Below, piece by piece: positions 25,616-33,930 of a stretch of 64,000 nt of DNA (positions are counted from its first letter, which is position 1; every line of letters starts with the position of its first letter). The notes beneath the pieces were generated by a model, which had not been told where the DNA came from, ran no database searches, and saw nothing but the letters and a program-made list of their open reading frames with translations. The position numbers and the translations under genes are program-made. This DNA is from Streptomyces sp. A0958. GTDB taxonomy: Bacteria > Actinomycetota > Actinomycetes > Streptomycetales > Streptomycetaceae. The stretch is from contig NZ_SSBK01000020.1 of the NCBI RefSeq assembly GCF_004795035.1, positions 62,001 through 126,000 of the forward strand, read 5' to 3'.

Positions 25616-26290
25616 ATGTCCCCTCTCGCCGAGACGGCCGCTCTCTTCGCCGACCGCACCCGGGCCGCCTTCTGCCAGGCGCTGCTCGACGGACGGGCCT
25701 GGACGGCCGGTGAGCTGGCCCGGCACGCGGGTGTCAGCGCGTCCACGGCCAGCGAGCAGCTCTCCCGCCTCGTCGCCGGCGGCCTGCTGGCCGAGGAGCG
25801 CCAGGGCCGGCACCGCTACGTCCGGCTGGCCGGCCCGGAGGCCGCCGCCCTGACCGAGGCCCTTGCCGCGTACGCCCCCGGCACACCCCGCCCGGGCAAC
25901 CTGCGCGCCTCCGTGCGCCAGGACGCCGAGGCCCGGGCGCGGACCTGCTACGACCACCTGGCGGGCCGCCTCGGCGTGGCCCTGGCGGACGCGATGACCG
26001 CGCGCGGCCTCATCGACACGGACTCCGGAGTCGCCGTGACCCCGGCGGGCCGTGCCTGGCTGACCGACGCCCTGGACTACCGGCAGCCCCCAGGCACCCG
26101 CCGCCCCCTCGTACGCACCTGCCTGGACTGGACGGAGCGCCGCCCCCACCTGGCCGGCGCGCTCGGCGCGGCACTGTGCGCGACGGCCCTGGACCGGGGG
26201 TGGGTGCGCCGGGTCGGCTCGGGGCGCGCGGTGAAGGTGACGGCGCGGGGGAGCGAGGCGTTCGGGGAGCTGCTGGGGGTGCGGGTCTGA
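25616..26290 (+). CDS. ArsR-like winged-helix regulator
   Basis: 224 residues from ATG 25616; an upstream ATG-less extension to 25580 is possible. The N-terminal winged helix contains LARHAGVSASTASEQLSRLVAGGLLAEERQGRHRYVRLA, an ArsR/SmtB-type reader without the metal-binding Cys cluster. The C-terminal half (about 105-215) has a second helical domain with DYRQPPGTRRPLVRTCLDWTERRPHLAGALGAALC, typical of actinobacterial ArsR-family proteins with an added effector module. It is divergent from the PEP-mutase-family gene and likely regulates it. Confidence 0.85.
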   Translation: MSPLAETAALFADRTRAAFCQALLDGRAWTAGELARHAGVSASTASEQLSRLVAGGLLAEERQGRHRYVRLAGPEAAALTEALAAYAPGTPRPGNLRASVRQDAEARARTCYDHLAGRLGVALADAMTARGLIDTDSGVAVTPAGRAWLTDALDYRQPPGTRRPLVRTCLDWTERRPHLAGALGAALCATALDRGWVRRVGSGRAVKVTARGSEAFGELLGVRV

Positions 26291-26310
26291 GAGGCGGCGG
26301 GAGGCGGTCC

Positions 26311-27903
26311 TCAGTGCCAGGGGACCTCGGTGGAGGCGAAGTACTTCAGTTCGCGTTCCGTCCACAGGCGTCCGTGGTGGGCCAGGCGCTCGCGGTACTC
26401 CGCCCACTGGGGTGCCCGCCCGCACCACGCGGCCTCCGCCACCGAGGCCAGCCGGGGCAGCAGGAGTACCGCGACGTCGTCGAAGCCCTCGAACCGTTCG
26501 GCGAAGACCGTGGCCTCCACGCCCGCGACGCACGCGTCGGGGATGGCGTACGCGCCCGGGTCCCACGACGCCGTGTGCTGAACGCCCAGCGGGCGGTATC
26601 CGTCGAAGCCGAGGCGGGCCGCCTCGGCGGCCTGCTCGGGCGGTGCGAACTCCGCCGCGTACGGCCTGTCCAGATACAGGTGGGACTGGGGCGACAGCAG
26701 GACCCGCCCGCCGCCTTCGACGGTTCGCCGCAGGTCGTCGTCGGTGGGGGCGAAGAACGACTTGAGCGCCCCGATGATCTCCGGGGTCCGCCCGGCGGCC
26801 ACGAGTTCGGGGCGGGCCGCCAGCTCGTCGGCGGTGTCGGGGAGGTCCATCATCGCCACGTCCACCCAGTACTGGACGACGTCCTCCGGCTCGATGCCGG
26901 CGCGTGAGGACTCCTGCCAGGCGACCGGGCGCTTGCCCAGGGCGCGGACGGCGGCGCGCAGTTCGCGTACGGAGGCGTCGAAGCTCTCCGGGGTCGCGCC
27001 GAACGCCTCGTCGGCGCCGATGTGGACGTAGGGGCCGGCCGTCAGCGCGCAGATGTCGGAGAGTATCCGGGTGACGGCGGCGCGGGTCGCCTCGTCGGTC
27101 AGGTCCAGCGGCGGCACGAAGGGGAAGCGGTCGGCGAGCCCGGCCGGGGCGGGGGCCGGGGGGAGTCCGGGGACGGCCTCGCGGAGCGTCGCGCAGTGGC
27201 CGGGCAGGTCGATCTCGGGGACCACGGTGACGAACCGCCGGGCCGCGTACTCCTGGAGCGAGCGGAACTCGGCCGCGGTGTAGAAGCCGCGCGCGGCGCC
27301 GTCCGGACCGGGCGCCGTCAGCCGGGGGGTGCCCGGCAGTTCGATGCGCCAGCCCTCGTTGTCGGTGAGGTGCAGGTGCAGCACGTTCAGCTTGTAGAGC
27401 GCGGCGAGGTCGATGATCCGGCGCAGCTCGTCCGGGGTGAGGAAGGTGCGGGCCGGGTCGACCATGAGGCCGCGCCAGGCGTAGCGCGGGGCGTCCGTCA
27501 GCTCCTGGAAGGGGAGTTCGCCGGACGCGCGGCTCGTGGCGATGAGCTGGAGGGCCGTCGTCGCGCCCCGGAAGGCGCCTTGCGGGGTGCGGGCGAGGCA
27601 GGTGATGCCGTCGGCGTCCACGCGCAGCCGGTAGCCCTCGTCCACGGGACGCTCGCCGCCGTCCGGGGCGATGCCGAGGGGCGTCGCGGGAGTCGTGGGC
27701 GGCTCGGCGTCGAGGCCGAGGAGGAGTTCGCGGGGCGCTTGGTCCGTGCCGCCGGACAGGTGCGGGGCGAGCAGGGCCCGTACCGTCCCGGCGACCTGCT
27801 CCAGCGCGGGGTCGGCCGCCCGCACCCGCCAGGGGCCGGTCGTGCGCAGTGCGCCGGCGGGGGAGGCCGGTCGGGGGTCGGCGTGCGGAATGACGGCGTT
27901 CAC
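26311..27903 (-). CDS. Beta-N-acetylhexosaminidase (GH20)
   Basis: 530 residues. GTG 27903 is preceded by GGAGAAG; the longer frame is unsupported. The GH20 small alpha-beta domain is at about 1-135 and the barrel follows from YAWRGLMVDPARTFLTPDELRRIIDLAALYKLNVLHLHLTDN-type sequence. The catalytic pair is Asp-Glu in YVHIGADEAFG, with substrate-contact Trp in VAWQESSRAG and VQYWVDVAM. No signal peptide is seen, so it would act on imported chitobiose-like or glycan fragments in the cytoplasm. It is divergent from the GH1 gene, sharing a control region with an AAAACCG-type operator. Confidence 0.93.
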   Translation of the reverse strand: MNAVIPHADPRPASPAGALRTTGPWRVRAADPALEQVAGTVRALLAPHLSGGTDQAPRELLLGLDAEPPTTPATPLGIAPDGGERPVDEGYRLRVDADGITCLARTPQGAFRGATTALQLIATSRASGELPFQELTDAPRYAWRGLMVDPARTFLTPDELRRIIDLAALYKLNVLHLHLTDNEGWRIELPGTPRLTAPGPDGAARGFYTAAEFRSLQEYAARRFVTVVPEIDLPGHCATLREAVPGLPPAPAPAGLADRFPFVPPLDLTDEATRAAVTRILSDICALTAGPYVHIGADEAFGATPESFDASVRELRAAVRALGKRPVAWQESSRAGIEPEDVVQYWVDVAMMDLPDTADELAARPELVAAGRTPEIIGALKSFFAPTDDDLRRTVEGGGRVLLSPQSHLYLDRPYAAEFAPPEQAAEAARLGFDGYRPLGVQHTASWDPGAYAIPDACVAGVEATVFAERFEGFDDVAVLLLPRLASVAEAAWCGRAPQWAEYRERLAHHGRLWTERELKYFASTEVPWH

Positions 27904-28066
27904 GAGGCTTCTCCCTGTGCGGTGACGGAGGCGCGAGGGCCGGGGAGCCGGAGCGGCGATGTCAGGTTCGGGCGGTCCGGCTCCCCGGGCGTTCGGCGCG
28001 GGCTCCGGGGCGAGTTCGGACCCGCCGCCTCTTCTCCCGTACCGCTGCCACCTGTACGCTAACACG

Positions 28067-28089
28067 AAAACCGATCAATGAACGCTTTT
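28067..28089. promoter_or_regulatory. Operator copy 1 (AAAACCG-N9-CGCTTTT)
   Basis: AAAACCG (28067-28073) and CGCTTTT (28083-28089) are separated by 9 bp, with one mismatch to a perfect inverted repeat. The element lies 46 bp before the GH1 start codon and about 160 bp before the divergent GH20 start. Two near-identical elements lie at 33720-33742 and 33825-33847. A -10-like TACGCT is at 28055-28060. Recurrence at promoters of related genes supports a shared regulator. Confidence 0.6.
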
Positions 28090-28134
28090 TGCGGAGTGGG
28101 CGCACGGCCTGCCTCCGGGCGAAAGGAGAACCCG

Positions 28135-29430
28135 ATGGTGAACGAGGCCGGACCCGGTTTCGCCCTGCCGGAAGGCTTCCTGATGGGAGCTTCGACTTCG
28201 GCCCACCAGATCGAGGGCAACAACGTCTCCAGCGACTGGTGGACCCTGGAGAACCATCCCCGCAGCTTCGTCGAGGAACCCAGCGGAGACGCGGCCGACA
28301 GCTTCCACAGGTGGCCCGAGGACATGGACCTGTTGCGCGAACTCGGCTTCGACTCCTACCGGTTCAGCATCGAGTGGGCCCGGATCGAACCGCAGCGCGG
28401 CCGGATCTCGCGGGCGGCCCTCGCGCACTACCGGGCCATGGTGCGCGGGGCGCTGGAGCGCGGACTGACACCGGTGGTGACCCTGCACCACTTCACCTCG
28501 CCGCAGTGGTTCGGCGACCTCGGCGGCTGGACGGCTCCCGAGGCCGCCGAGCTGTTCGCGGCCTACGCCCGCACGTGCGGCGACGTCCTGCGCGAGGGCG
28601 TCCGCTATGTCGCCACCATCAACGAGCCGAACATCATGGCCCTGATGTACGCCTTGCGGAGCCACGCGGCCGAGCACGGCTGGGAGAGCATCGCGCAGGG
28701 GGCGCACGCCGCCCGCGAGGCGGGGGCGGCGGCCGTCGACCCGGCCTCGTTCGAACCGGACCCCGAGGTGATACGGGCCCTGGTCCGCGCCCACCGGGCC
28801 GCCCGTGCCGCGCTGAGGGACACCGTCCCCGGCCTCCAGGTGGGCTGGACCGTCGCCAACCAGGTCTACCAGGCCGAACCCGGCGCCGAGGCCGCAGCGA
28901 CCGCCTACGCGTGGCCGCGCGAGGACGTGTTCCTGGAGGCCGCCCGCGAGGACGACTGGGTCGGCGTGCAGGCCTACACCCGACACCGCATCGGCCCCGA
29001 CGGCACCCTCCCCCCGCCGGCCGGCGCCGAGTTGACCCTGACCGGCTGGGAGTTCTACCCGGAGGCGCTCGGGGACGCGGTGCGGCACACGGCCAAGGTG
29101 GTCGGCCGGGACGTGCCCGTCCTCGTCACCGAGAACGGCATCGCCACCGACGACGACAGCCGCCGCATCGCCTACACCGCCCGCGCCCTCGCGAGCCTGG
29201 CCGAGGCGATGGACGAGGGCATCGACGTACGCGGCTACCTGCACTGGAGCGCCCTGGACAACTACGAGTGGGGCAGCTACCGGCCGACCTTCGGGCTGAT
29301 CGCGGTCGACCGGCACACCTTCACCCGCACCCCCAAGGAGTCGGCGCGCTGGCTGGGCGGCCTCTCCCGGGACCGCCGACTGCCGGCTGCGGCGTCGCTC
29401 GGCTCGGTGCACGCGCCGTCCTCGCGTTAG
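28135..29430 (+). CDS. Beta-glucosidase family GH1
   Basis: 431 residues. The ATG at 28135 has AAAGGAG at 6 nt. The fold is a retaining (beta/alpha)8 barrel: the substrate motif GASTSAHQIEGNN is near the start, the acid/base Glu164 is in ATINEPN and the nucleophile Glu333 is in LVTENGIA, with the C-terminal sugar-contact segment YLHWSALDNYEWGSYRPTFGL. No signal peptide, so it hydrolyses imported beta-glucosides or related oligosaccharides inside the cell. Its stop is 10 bp before a TetR gene, which is probably co-transcribed. Confidence 0.95.
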   Translation: MVNEAGPGFALPEGFLMGASTSAHQIEGNNVSSDWWTLENHPRSFVEEPSGDAADSFHRWPEDMDLLRELGFDSYRFSIEWARIEPQRGRISRAALAHYRAMVRGALERGLTPVVTLHHFTSPQWFGDLGGWTAPEAAELFAAYARTCGDVLREGVRYVATINEPNIMALMYALRSHAAEHGWESIAQGAHAAREAGAAAVDPASFEPDPEVIRALVRAHRAARAALRDTVPGLQVGWTVANQVYQAEPGAEAAATAYAWPREDVFLEAAREDDWVGVQAYTRHRIGPDGTLPPPAGAELTLTGWEFYPEALGDAVRHTAKVVGRDVPVLVTENGIATDDDSRRIAYTARALASLAEAMDEGIDVRGYLHWSALDNYEWGSYRPTFGLIAVDRHTFTRTPKESARWLGGLSRDRRLPAAASLGSVHAPSSR

Positions 29431-29440
29431 GGTGACCGGC

Positions 29441-30028
29441 ATGGCGAAACGGGGCCCGTACGAGAAGGGCGAGGCCAAGCGCAGCGAAATCCTGCACGCG
29501 GCACTGGAGATCTTTGCCGCGGAGGGGTACCGGGGTACCTCGCTGCGGAAGGTGGCGGCCAAGTGCAGTCTGAGCCTGCCCGGCCTGATGCACTACTTCG
29601 ACTCCAAGGAGGACCTGCTCACCCAGGTCCTGCGCATGCGTGACGAGACCGCGCGGGTGCGGCAGGTGGAGCGCGCCGACCCGCAGGGCTACCTCGAGAT
29701 CATCCGGGAGGGTGCCAAGACGCCCGGCCTGGTCGAGCTGTTCGTCTCCATGGCCGCCGCCGCCAGCGACCCGGCCCACCCCGCCCACGCCCACTTCGCC
29801 GAGCGCTACCCCGTGCTGCGCGAACGCGTGGCGGACTTCGTCCGGGACGGGGTGGCGGAGGGGCGGATCAGCTCCGCCGTCCCGCCGGAGCGGCTGGCCG
29901 TACTGCTCATCGCCGTCGCCGACGGCATCCAGCTGCAATGGCTGATCGACCGGTCGACGGACATGGAACAGCCCATCGAGGACCTGCTCTCCGTCCTCGA
30001 TCCGCTTACGGCGTCCGACGAGGCCTGA
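29441..30028 (+). CDS. TetR-family regulator, likely repressor of the glycosidase locus
   Basis: 195 residues from ATG 29441 (a GTG at 29432 is also in frame). The helix-turn-helix at about 20-60 contains GTSLRKVAAKCSLSLPGLMHYFDSKEDLL. The ligand domain (about 80-190) matches the subgroup seen in the second TetR gene at 34.9 kb (LMHYFDSK/LLHHFPGK, SDPAHPAH/SDPEHPAH), so the two are paralogues. Its position directly after the GH1 gene and between genes with AAAACCG-type operators makes it the best candidate for the protein that binds them; this is inference. Confidence 0.9.
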   Translation: MAKRGPYEKGEAKRSEILHAALEIFAAEGYRGTSLRKVAAKCSLSLPGLMHYFDSKEDLLTQVLRMRDETARVRQVERADPQGYLEIIREGAKTPGLVELFVSMAAAASDPAHPAHAHFAERYPVLRERVADFVRDGVAEGRISSAVPPERLAVLLIAVADGIQLQWLIDRSTDMEQPIEDLLSVLDPLTASDEA

Positions 30029-30036
30029 ACACCCGG

Positions 30037-30079
30037 GCGAGGGGCGGCGCCACCGCGCCGCCCCTCGCCATTTTCTTTA
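30037..30079. terminator. Rho-independent terminator, 14-bp stem
   Basis: The perfect inverted repeat GCGAGGGGCGGCGC (30037-30050) and GCGCCGCCCCTCGC (30055-30068) has a CACC loop and is followed by CATTTTCTTTAC, a true T-tract. It ends the GH1-TetR transcript and can also stop the converging serine hydrolase transcript that ends at 30084. Confidence 0.92.
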
Positions 30080-30083
30080 CGGG

Positions 30084-31295
30084 TCACTGCCGGCCGAGCG
30101 CCGCCGCCGTCCCGGTCACGGCCTCGGTCCAGTCCCTCCAGCGCGGGTCGCCCCCGGCCCCCGGCTCCCAGGCCATCGCCGTACACACGTACCCGACGGC
30201 GAGGCCGCTGCCGGGGTCGGCCATGCCGAGACGGCCGCCCGCTCCCGCGTGGCCGAACGAGCCCTCGCCCAGCAGGGGCAGGCCCGGCCGGGGCAGCTCG
30301 AAGCCGAGCCCGAAGCGGGAACGGCCCGAGCCGTCGCCGCCGTCCAGCGGGGGCGGGGGCGGCACGTCGTCGTTGCGCGGGGCGCGGGCCCGCTCGACGG
30401 TCGCCGGGGACAGCAGCCGCACCCCGTCCACCGGGCCGACGAGCGCCGCGTACAGGCGGGACAGGGACCGGGCGTTGCCGATGCCGCCGGCCCCCGGCAG
30501 CTCGGCGGCGCGCCCCTCGCGGGTGGTGAACGCCGTGGTCGCGGCCGTCAGCTCCGCCGCCGAGGCCCGCAGCGCCAGGGACAGCGCGTTCCGCGGATCG
30601 AGCCCGAGCCCGGCGAGGAAGCCGGCGACCTGCTCCGGCGACGGGTCGGGGCGTACGGAGAACTGCGGGACGAAGCGGTGCTCCTGCTCCGGCGGCAGCC
30701 CGATCCACAGGTCCAGGCCGAGCGGACCGGCCACTTCGGCGGCGAAGAAGGCGCCGACGCTCCTCCCGCACACCCGGCGGACGACCTCGCCGACCAGGTG
30801 ACCGTAGGTCAGCGCGTGGTACAGGGACGCCGTGCCCGGTTCCCACACCGGGCGCATCGCCGCCAGGTCCGCCACCCGGCCCTCCCAGTCGAGGAGGGCG
30901 GGCAGCCCGGCCCCCGCCGCGTCGGACGCGAACGCGGGCAGCCCCGCCCGGTGGGTGAGCAGATCGGCCACCGTCGTCCCCGCCTTCCCGGCGGCGGCGA
31001 ACTCCGGCCAGTAGCGGGCCACGGGCGCCTCCAGGTCCAGCGCACCCCGCTCGCTCAGCAGATGCGCGCAGACCGCGACCAGCCCCTTCGTGACCGACAT
31101 CAGCACACCCACCGAGTCCGCCCCGAAGGGCGGCGGGCCGGCTGCCAGGTCGACGACCAGCCGGCCGCGGTGGTGGACGGCCAGCTGTGCCGAACCGGGG
31201 TCGTCGGCGCACCCCCGTACGAAGGCGTCGCGCACCTCCTCCCAGCCGGGCGCCACCCGCCCGCTCACCACCGCGTCGCCACGCACGTCAGTCAC
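30084..31295 (-). CDS. Class C beta-lactamase-like serine hydrolase
   Basis: 403 residues from GTG 31295. The catalytic SxxK is in GVLMSVTKGLVAV (about residues 67-70) and the YxS/T-like second motif is in YHALTYGHLVGEVV. No signal peptide was seen. The family includes esterases and penicillin-binding-protein-like hydrolases (EstB group). It overlaps the GH3 stop by 8 bp on the same strand, so it is the second gene of that operon. A deacylase for acylated sugars is a reasonable guess from context; beta-lactamase activity is not implied. Confidence 0.88.
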   Translation of the reverse strand: MTDVRGDAVVSGRVAPGWEEVRDAFVRGCADDPGSAQLAVHHRGRLVVDLAAGPPPFGADSVGVLMSVTKGLVAVCAHLLSERGALDLEAPVARYWPEFAAAGKAGTTVADLLTHRAGLPAFASDAAGAGLPALLDWEGRVADLAAMRPVWEPGTASLYHALTYGHLVGEVVRRVCGRSVGAFFAAEVAGPLGLDLWIGLPPEQEHRFVPQFSVRPDPSPEQVAGFLAGLGLDPRNALSLALRASAAELTAATTAFTTREGRAAELPGAGGIGNARSLSRLYAALVGPVDGVRLLSPATVERARAPRNDDVPPPPPLDGGDGSGRSRFGLGFELPRPGLPLLGEGSFGHAGAGGRLGMADPGSGLAVGYVCTAMAWEPGAGGDPRWRDWTEAVTGTAAALGRQ

Positions 31296-33603
31296 CCTGC
31301 CGGTCCCGGCCGGCGGCCGTGCGGGCCTCGACCTCGTCGGCCAGGGCGGGCAGGCTCTCGGGCCGCAGGGGGCTCTGCGGGAACTCGGAGATGACGTCGA
31401 GCGGCACCCCCGCGAGGAACCGCCGCATCATGGGATCGGCCAGGGCGCCCGCCCCCTCCTGGGAGGCGTCCGCGCGGGCACGGGCGAACGCCTCGCTCAG
31501 CACCGGGCCGCCCACCGGGTGTCCCAGCCACTCGGCGAGCGTGTTGCGGCCGGTCAGCCGCAGGCCCGACGGATCGCCCTCGACGTCGATGTCGACGGAC
31601 GCGCGGATGTCGCGCGAGGAGGCGCCGGCCTCGACGCGGTAGCGGCCGCCCTCGACCTTCCAGCCGCCCTCCCGCTCGCTGAAGTACGCCAGATCGTGCC
31701 GCGCCACGTGCACGACCACCTCGCGGCTCACGCCCGGCTCCAGGAACACGGAGGCGAATCCGCGCAGTTCGCGCACGGGCCGCAGGACGCGCGAACCGGC
31801 CGGCCCGCTGCTGTAGACCTGGACGATTTCCCGGCCGGCCACGGAGCCGGTGTTGGTGACGGTCAGCGCGACGCGGAAGCCGTCCCCGTCCTCCCGTACG
31901 CTCATGCCGTCGTAGCCGAACGTCGTGTACGACAGGCCGTGGCCGAAGGGGAACGCGACCTCGCGGCCCTGGGCGTCGTAGCCCCGGTATCCGACGAAGA
32001 CCCCCTCGCCGTACCGGGCCCTGCCCTCCTCGCCGGGGAACGAGAGGTGGCTCGGGGAGTCCTCCAGGCGCAGTGGAACGGTCTCGGCGAGCTTCCCGGA
32101 CGGGTTGACCGCCCCGAACAGCACACGGGCGAGCGCGCCGCCGCCCGCCTGGCCGAGCAGCCACCCCTCCACCAGGGCCGGCACCTGCTCCTGCCAGGGC
32201 GCGGTGCGCACGACCCCGCCGTTGGAGAGCACCACCACCACACGGGGGTTGACCTCCAGGACCCGCCGCAGGAGGTCGGTCTGTGCGGCGGGCAGATCGA
32301 GGTGGTCGCGGTCGAAGCCCTCCGACTCGTCCTGTGGCGGCAGGCCGAGGAACAGCACCACCGTCTCGCTGCGCCCGGCCAGTTCCACGGCCTCGTCGGC
32401 CAGTCGGGCATCCGGCCGCTCGCCCTCGGCGCCGGGCAGCAGGTAGCCCGCAGCGAAGCGCACGTCCGCGCCGGTGGCGAGGGCGCGCAGGCTGTCCAGG
32501 GGGACGTCGAGCCGGGTGGGGGTCACCTGGGAGCTGCCGGCCCCCTGGAACCTCGGGGTGCGGGCGAACTCGCCGATGACGGCCACGCTGCCGGCCGTCG
32601 GGTCCAGCGGCAGCAGCGAGCCGTCGTTCTTCAGGAGCACCACGCACTGGTCGGCCGCCCGCCCGGCGACGCGGTGCGAGGCGTCCGCGTCGAGAGCGTC
32701 GGGGGAGCCGGTCCGGGCGGTCGCGCGGTGGGCGAAGAGGGCCAGCCGGTCGACGGCGCGGTCGAGCACCGCCTCGTCCAGCGCGCCCGACTCCACGGCG
32801 GCGGCCACCTCGCGGTCCGTGCGGCCGCCGGGGCCGGGCATCTGGAGGTCCAGTCCGGCGCGCAGGGCGGCGACCCGGTCGCGTACCGCACCCCAGTCGG
32901 ACATGACGATCCCGTCGAACTCCCACTCCTCGCGCAGGATCTCCGTCAGCAGACGGGTGTTCTGCGACACCGGCACGCCGTTGACGCCGTTGTAGGAGGC
33001 CATGACGGACCAGGGGCGGTCGCGGCGGACGACGCGTTCGAAGGCGCGCAGATAGATCTCGCGCAGCGGGCGCTCGTCGATGTCGGCGCTGACCCGCATC
33101 CGGTCGGTCTCCTGGTTGTTGGCCGCGTAGTGCTTGAGGGACGCGCCCACCCCGGCGTTCTGCAGTCCGCGCACCATGGCGCCGCCCAGCTCCGAGGAGA
33201 CGAGCGGGTCCTCGGAGAAGTACTCGAAGTTGCGGCCGCACAGGGGTGACCGCTTGATGTTGATGCCCGGGCCGAGCACCACGCCGATGCCGTGCGCCGC
33301 GGCTTCGGCCGCGATGGCGCCCGCGACCTCCTCGGCGAGTTCCGGGTTCCAGCTGCTGCCGAGGGCGACGGCGGGCGGGAAGCAGGTCGCGGGGGCGGCG
33401 CTGTGCAGGTCGAGCTGGCCGCCGTCGCCGCTCTCCCGGGGCAGCCGCAGCCCGTGCGGGCCGTCGGACATCCGGACCGCGGGTACGGCGGCCGTTACCG
33501 ACTCCTGGCTGACGAAGTCCCCGGACCCGCTGGTCAGGGACGCCTTCTCGGCGAGCGGGAGGCCGGCGGCGGGGGAGGGGAGGGGTGCGGATCGCTGAGT
33601 CAT
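31288..33603 (-). CDS. Beta-glucosidase family GH3
   Basis: 771 residues with the standard order: (beta/alpha)8 barrel (about 1-290), alpha/beta sandwich (about 300-520) and C-terminal fibronectin-III-like domain (about 620-690, DGFRVALTVTNTGSVAGREIVQVY). The nucleophile Asp236 is in GIVMSDWGAVRD, and the substrate-loop motif SLKHYAANNQETDRM is present. No signal peptide, so intracellular. It begins 117 bp from operator copy 2, and TTGACA/TACGGT promoter boxes in that gap point at it. It probably shares a substrate with the GH1 and GH20 enzymes. Confidence 0.95.
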   Translation of the reverse strand: MTQRSAPLPSPAAGLPLAEKASLTSGSGDFVSQESVTAAVPAVRMSDGPHGLRLPRESGDGGQLDLHSAAPATCFPPAVALGSSWNPELAEEVAGAIAAEAAAHGIGVVLGPGINIKRSPLCGRNFEYFSEDPLVSSELGGAMVRGLQNAGVGASLKHYAANNQETDRMRVSADIDERPLREIYLRAFERVVRRDRPWSVMASYNGVNGVPVSQNTRLLTEILREEWEFDGIVMSDWGAVRDRVAALRAGLDLQMPGPGGRTDREVAAAVESGALDEAVLDRAVDRLALFAHRATARTGSPDALDADASHRVAGRAADQCVVLLKNDGSLLPLDPTAGSVAVIGEFARTPRFQGAGSSQVTPTRLDVPLDSLRALATGADVRFAAGYLLPGAEGERPDARLADEAVELAGRSETVVLFLGLPPQDESEGFDRDHLDLPAAQTDLLRRVLEVNPRVVVVLSNGGVVRTAPWQEQVPALVEGWLLGQAGGGALARVLFGAVNPSGKLAETVPLRLEDSPSHLSFPGEEGRARYGEGVFVGYRGYDAQGREVAFPFGHGLSYTTFGYDGMSVREDGDGFRVALTVTNTGSVAGREIVQVYSSGPAGSRVLRPVRELRGFASVFLEPGVSREVVVHVARHDLAYFSEREGGWKVEGGRYRVEAGASSRDIRASVDIDVEGDPSGLRLTGRNTLAEWLGHPVGGPVLSEAFARARADASQEGAGALADPMMRRFLAGVPLDVISEFPQSPLRPESLPALADEVEARTAAGRDRQGD

Positions 33604-33719
33604 GGGGGGTACCTGTCGGGCTTTCGTGGAGGCGGCGGCGGGGTGCCGCAGCGGGGCGGGCGGGCCGTGCGACCGCGGCCGTCCGGTGCCGCGAATCGGG
33701 GCAAGACGGCACGCGACCC

Positions 33720-33742
33720 AAAACCGTATGATGATCGGTTTT
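33720..33742. promoter_or_regulatory. Operator copy 2 (AAAACCG-N9-CGGTTTT)
   Basis: A perfect 7-bp inverted repeat with 9-bp spacer (AAAACCG 33720-33726, CGGTTTT 33736-33742) lies in the 327-bp gap 33604-33930. It overlaps the promoter of the GH3 gene, so a bound repressor would block RNA polymerase. The gap holds no gene, only two back-to-back promoter/operator pairs. Confidence 0.65.
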
Positions 33743-33751
33743 CGCTGTCAA
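33723..33751 (-). promoter_or_regulatory. Minus-strand promoter of the GH3 operon
   Basis: On the minus strand -35 TTGACA (plus-strand 33746-33751) and -10 TACGGT (33723-33728) are separated by 17 bp, close to the vegetative sigma (HrdB) consensus. It lies about 120 bp upstream of the GH3 start, and operator copy 2 covers its spacer and -10. Confidence 0.65.
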
Positions 33752-33814
33752 GGGCCTGCGCGCGCGGTGCCGACGGGCCCCTCGAACGCCCGGATTTCTT
33801 TTTGGGCGCGGCCC

Positions 33815-33844
33815 TTGACGGCCAGAAACCGATCACCGTACGGT
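33815..33844 (+). promoter_or_regulatory. Plus-strand promoter of the SGNH hydrolase gene
   Basis: -35 TTGACG (33815-33820) and -10 TACGGT (33839-33844), spacing 18 bp, lie about 85 bp upstream of the SGNH hydrolase start. Operator copy 3 (33825-33847) covers the spacer and -10, the same arrangement as at the GH3 promoter on the opposite strand. Confidence 0.6.
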
Positions 33845-33847
33845 TTT
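33825..33847. promoter_or_regulatory. Operator copy 3 (GAAACCG-N9-CGGTTTT)
   Basis: GAAACCG (33825-33831) and CGGTTTT (33841-33847) with 9-bp spacer; one base differs from a perfect repeat. It overlaps the candidate promoter for the downstream SGNH hydrolase. Together with copies 1 and 2 it defines a small regulon of carbohydrate genes. Confidence 0.6.
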
Positions 33848-33930
33848 CGTGCTCGGGCGGTCCGCTCCCATGAGCTCTCTCCTGCCGTCCGCCCCATCGG
33901 CTCCGCTCTCCCACGAATAGAGGAACGGTC

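Noticed and set aside
30084..31295. True class C beta-lactamase conferring resistance
   Set aside because: SxxK is present, but there is no signal peptide and the gene sits in a glycosidase operon; a general serine hydrolase is more likely.
31090..33249. A 719-codon plus-strand frame opposite the GH3 gene
   Set aside because: It is antisense to an intact GH3 gene, has no recognisable domain and shows shadow-frame composition.
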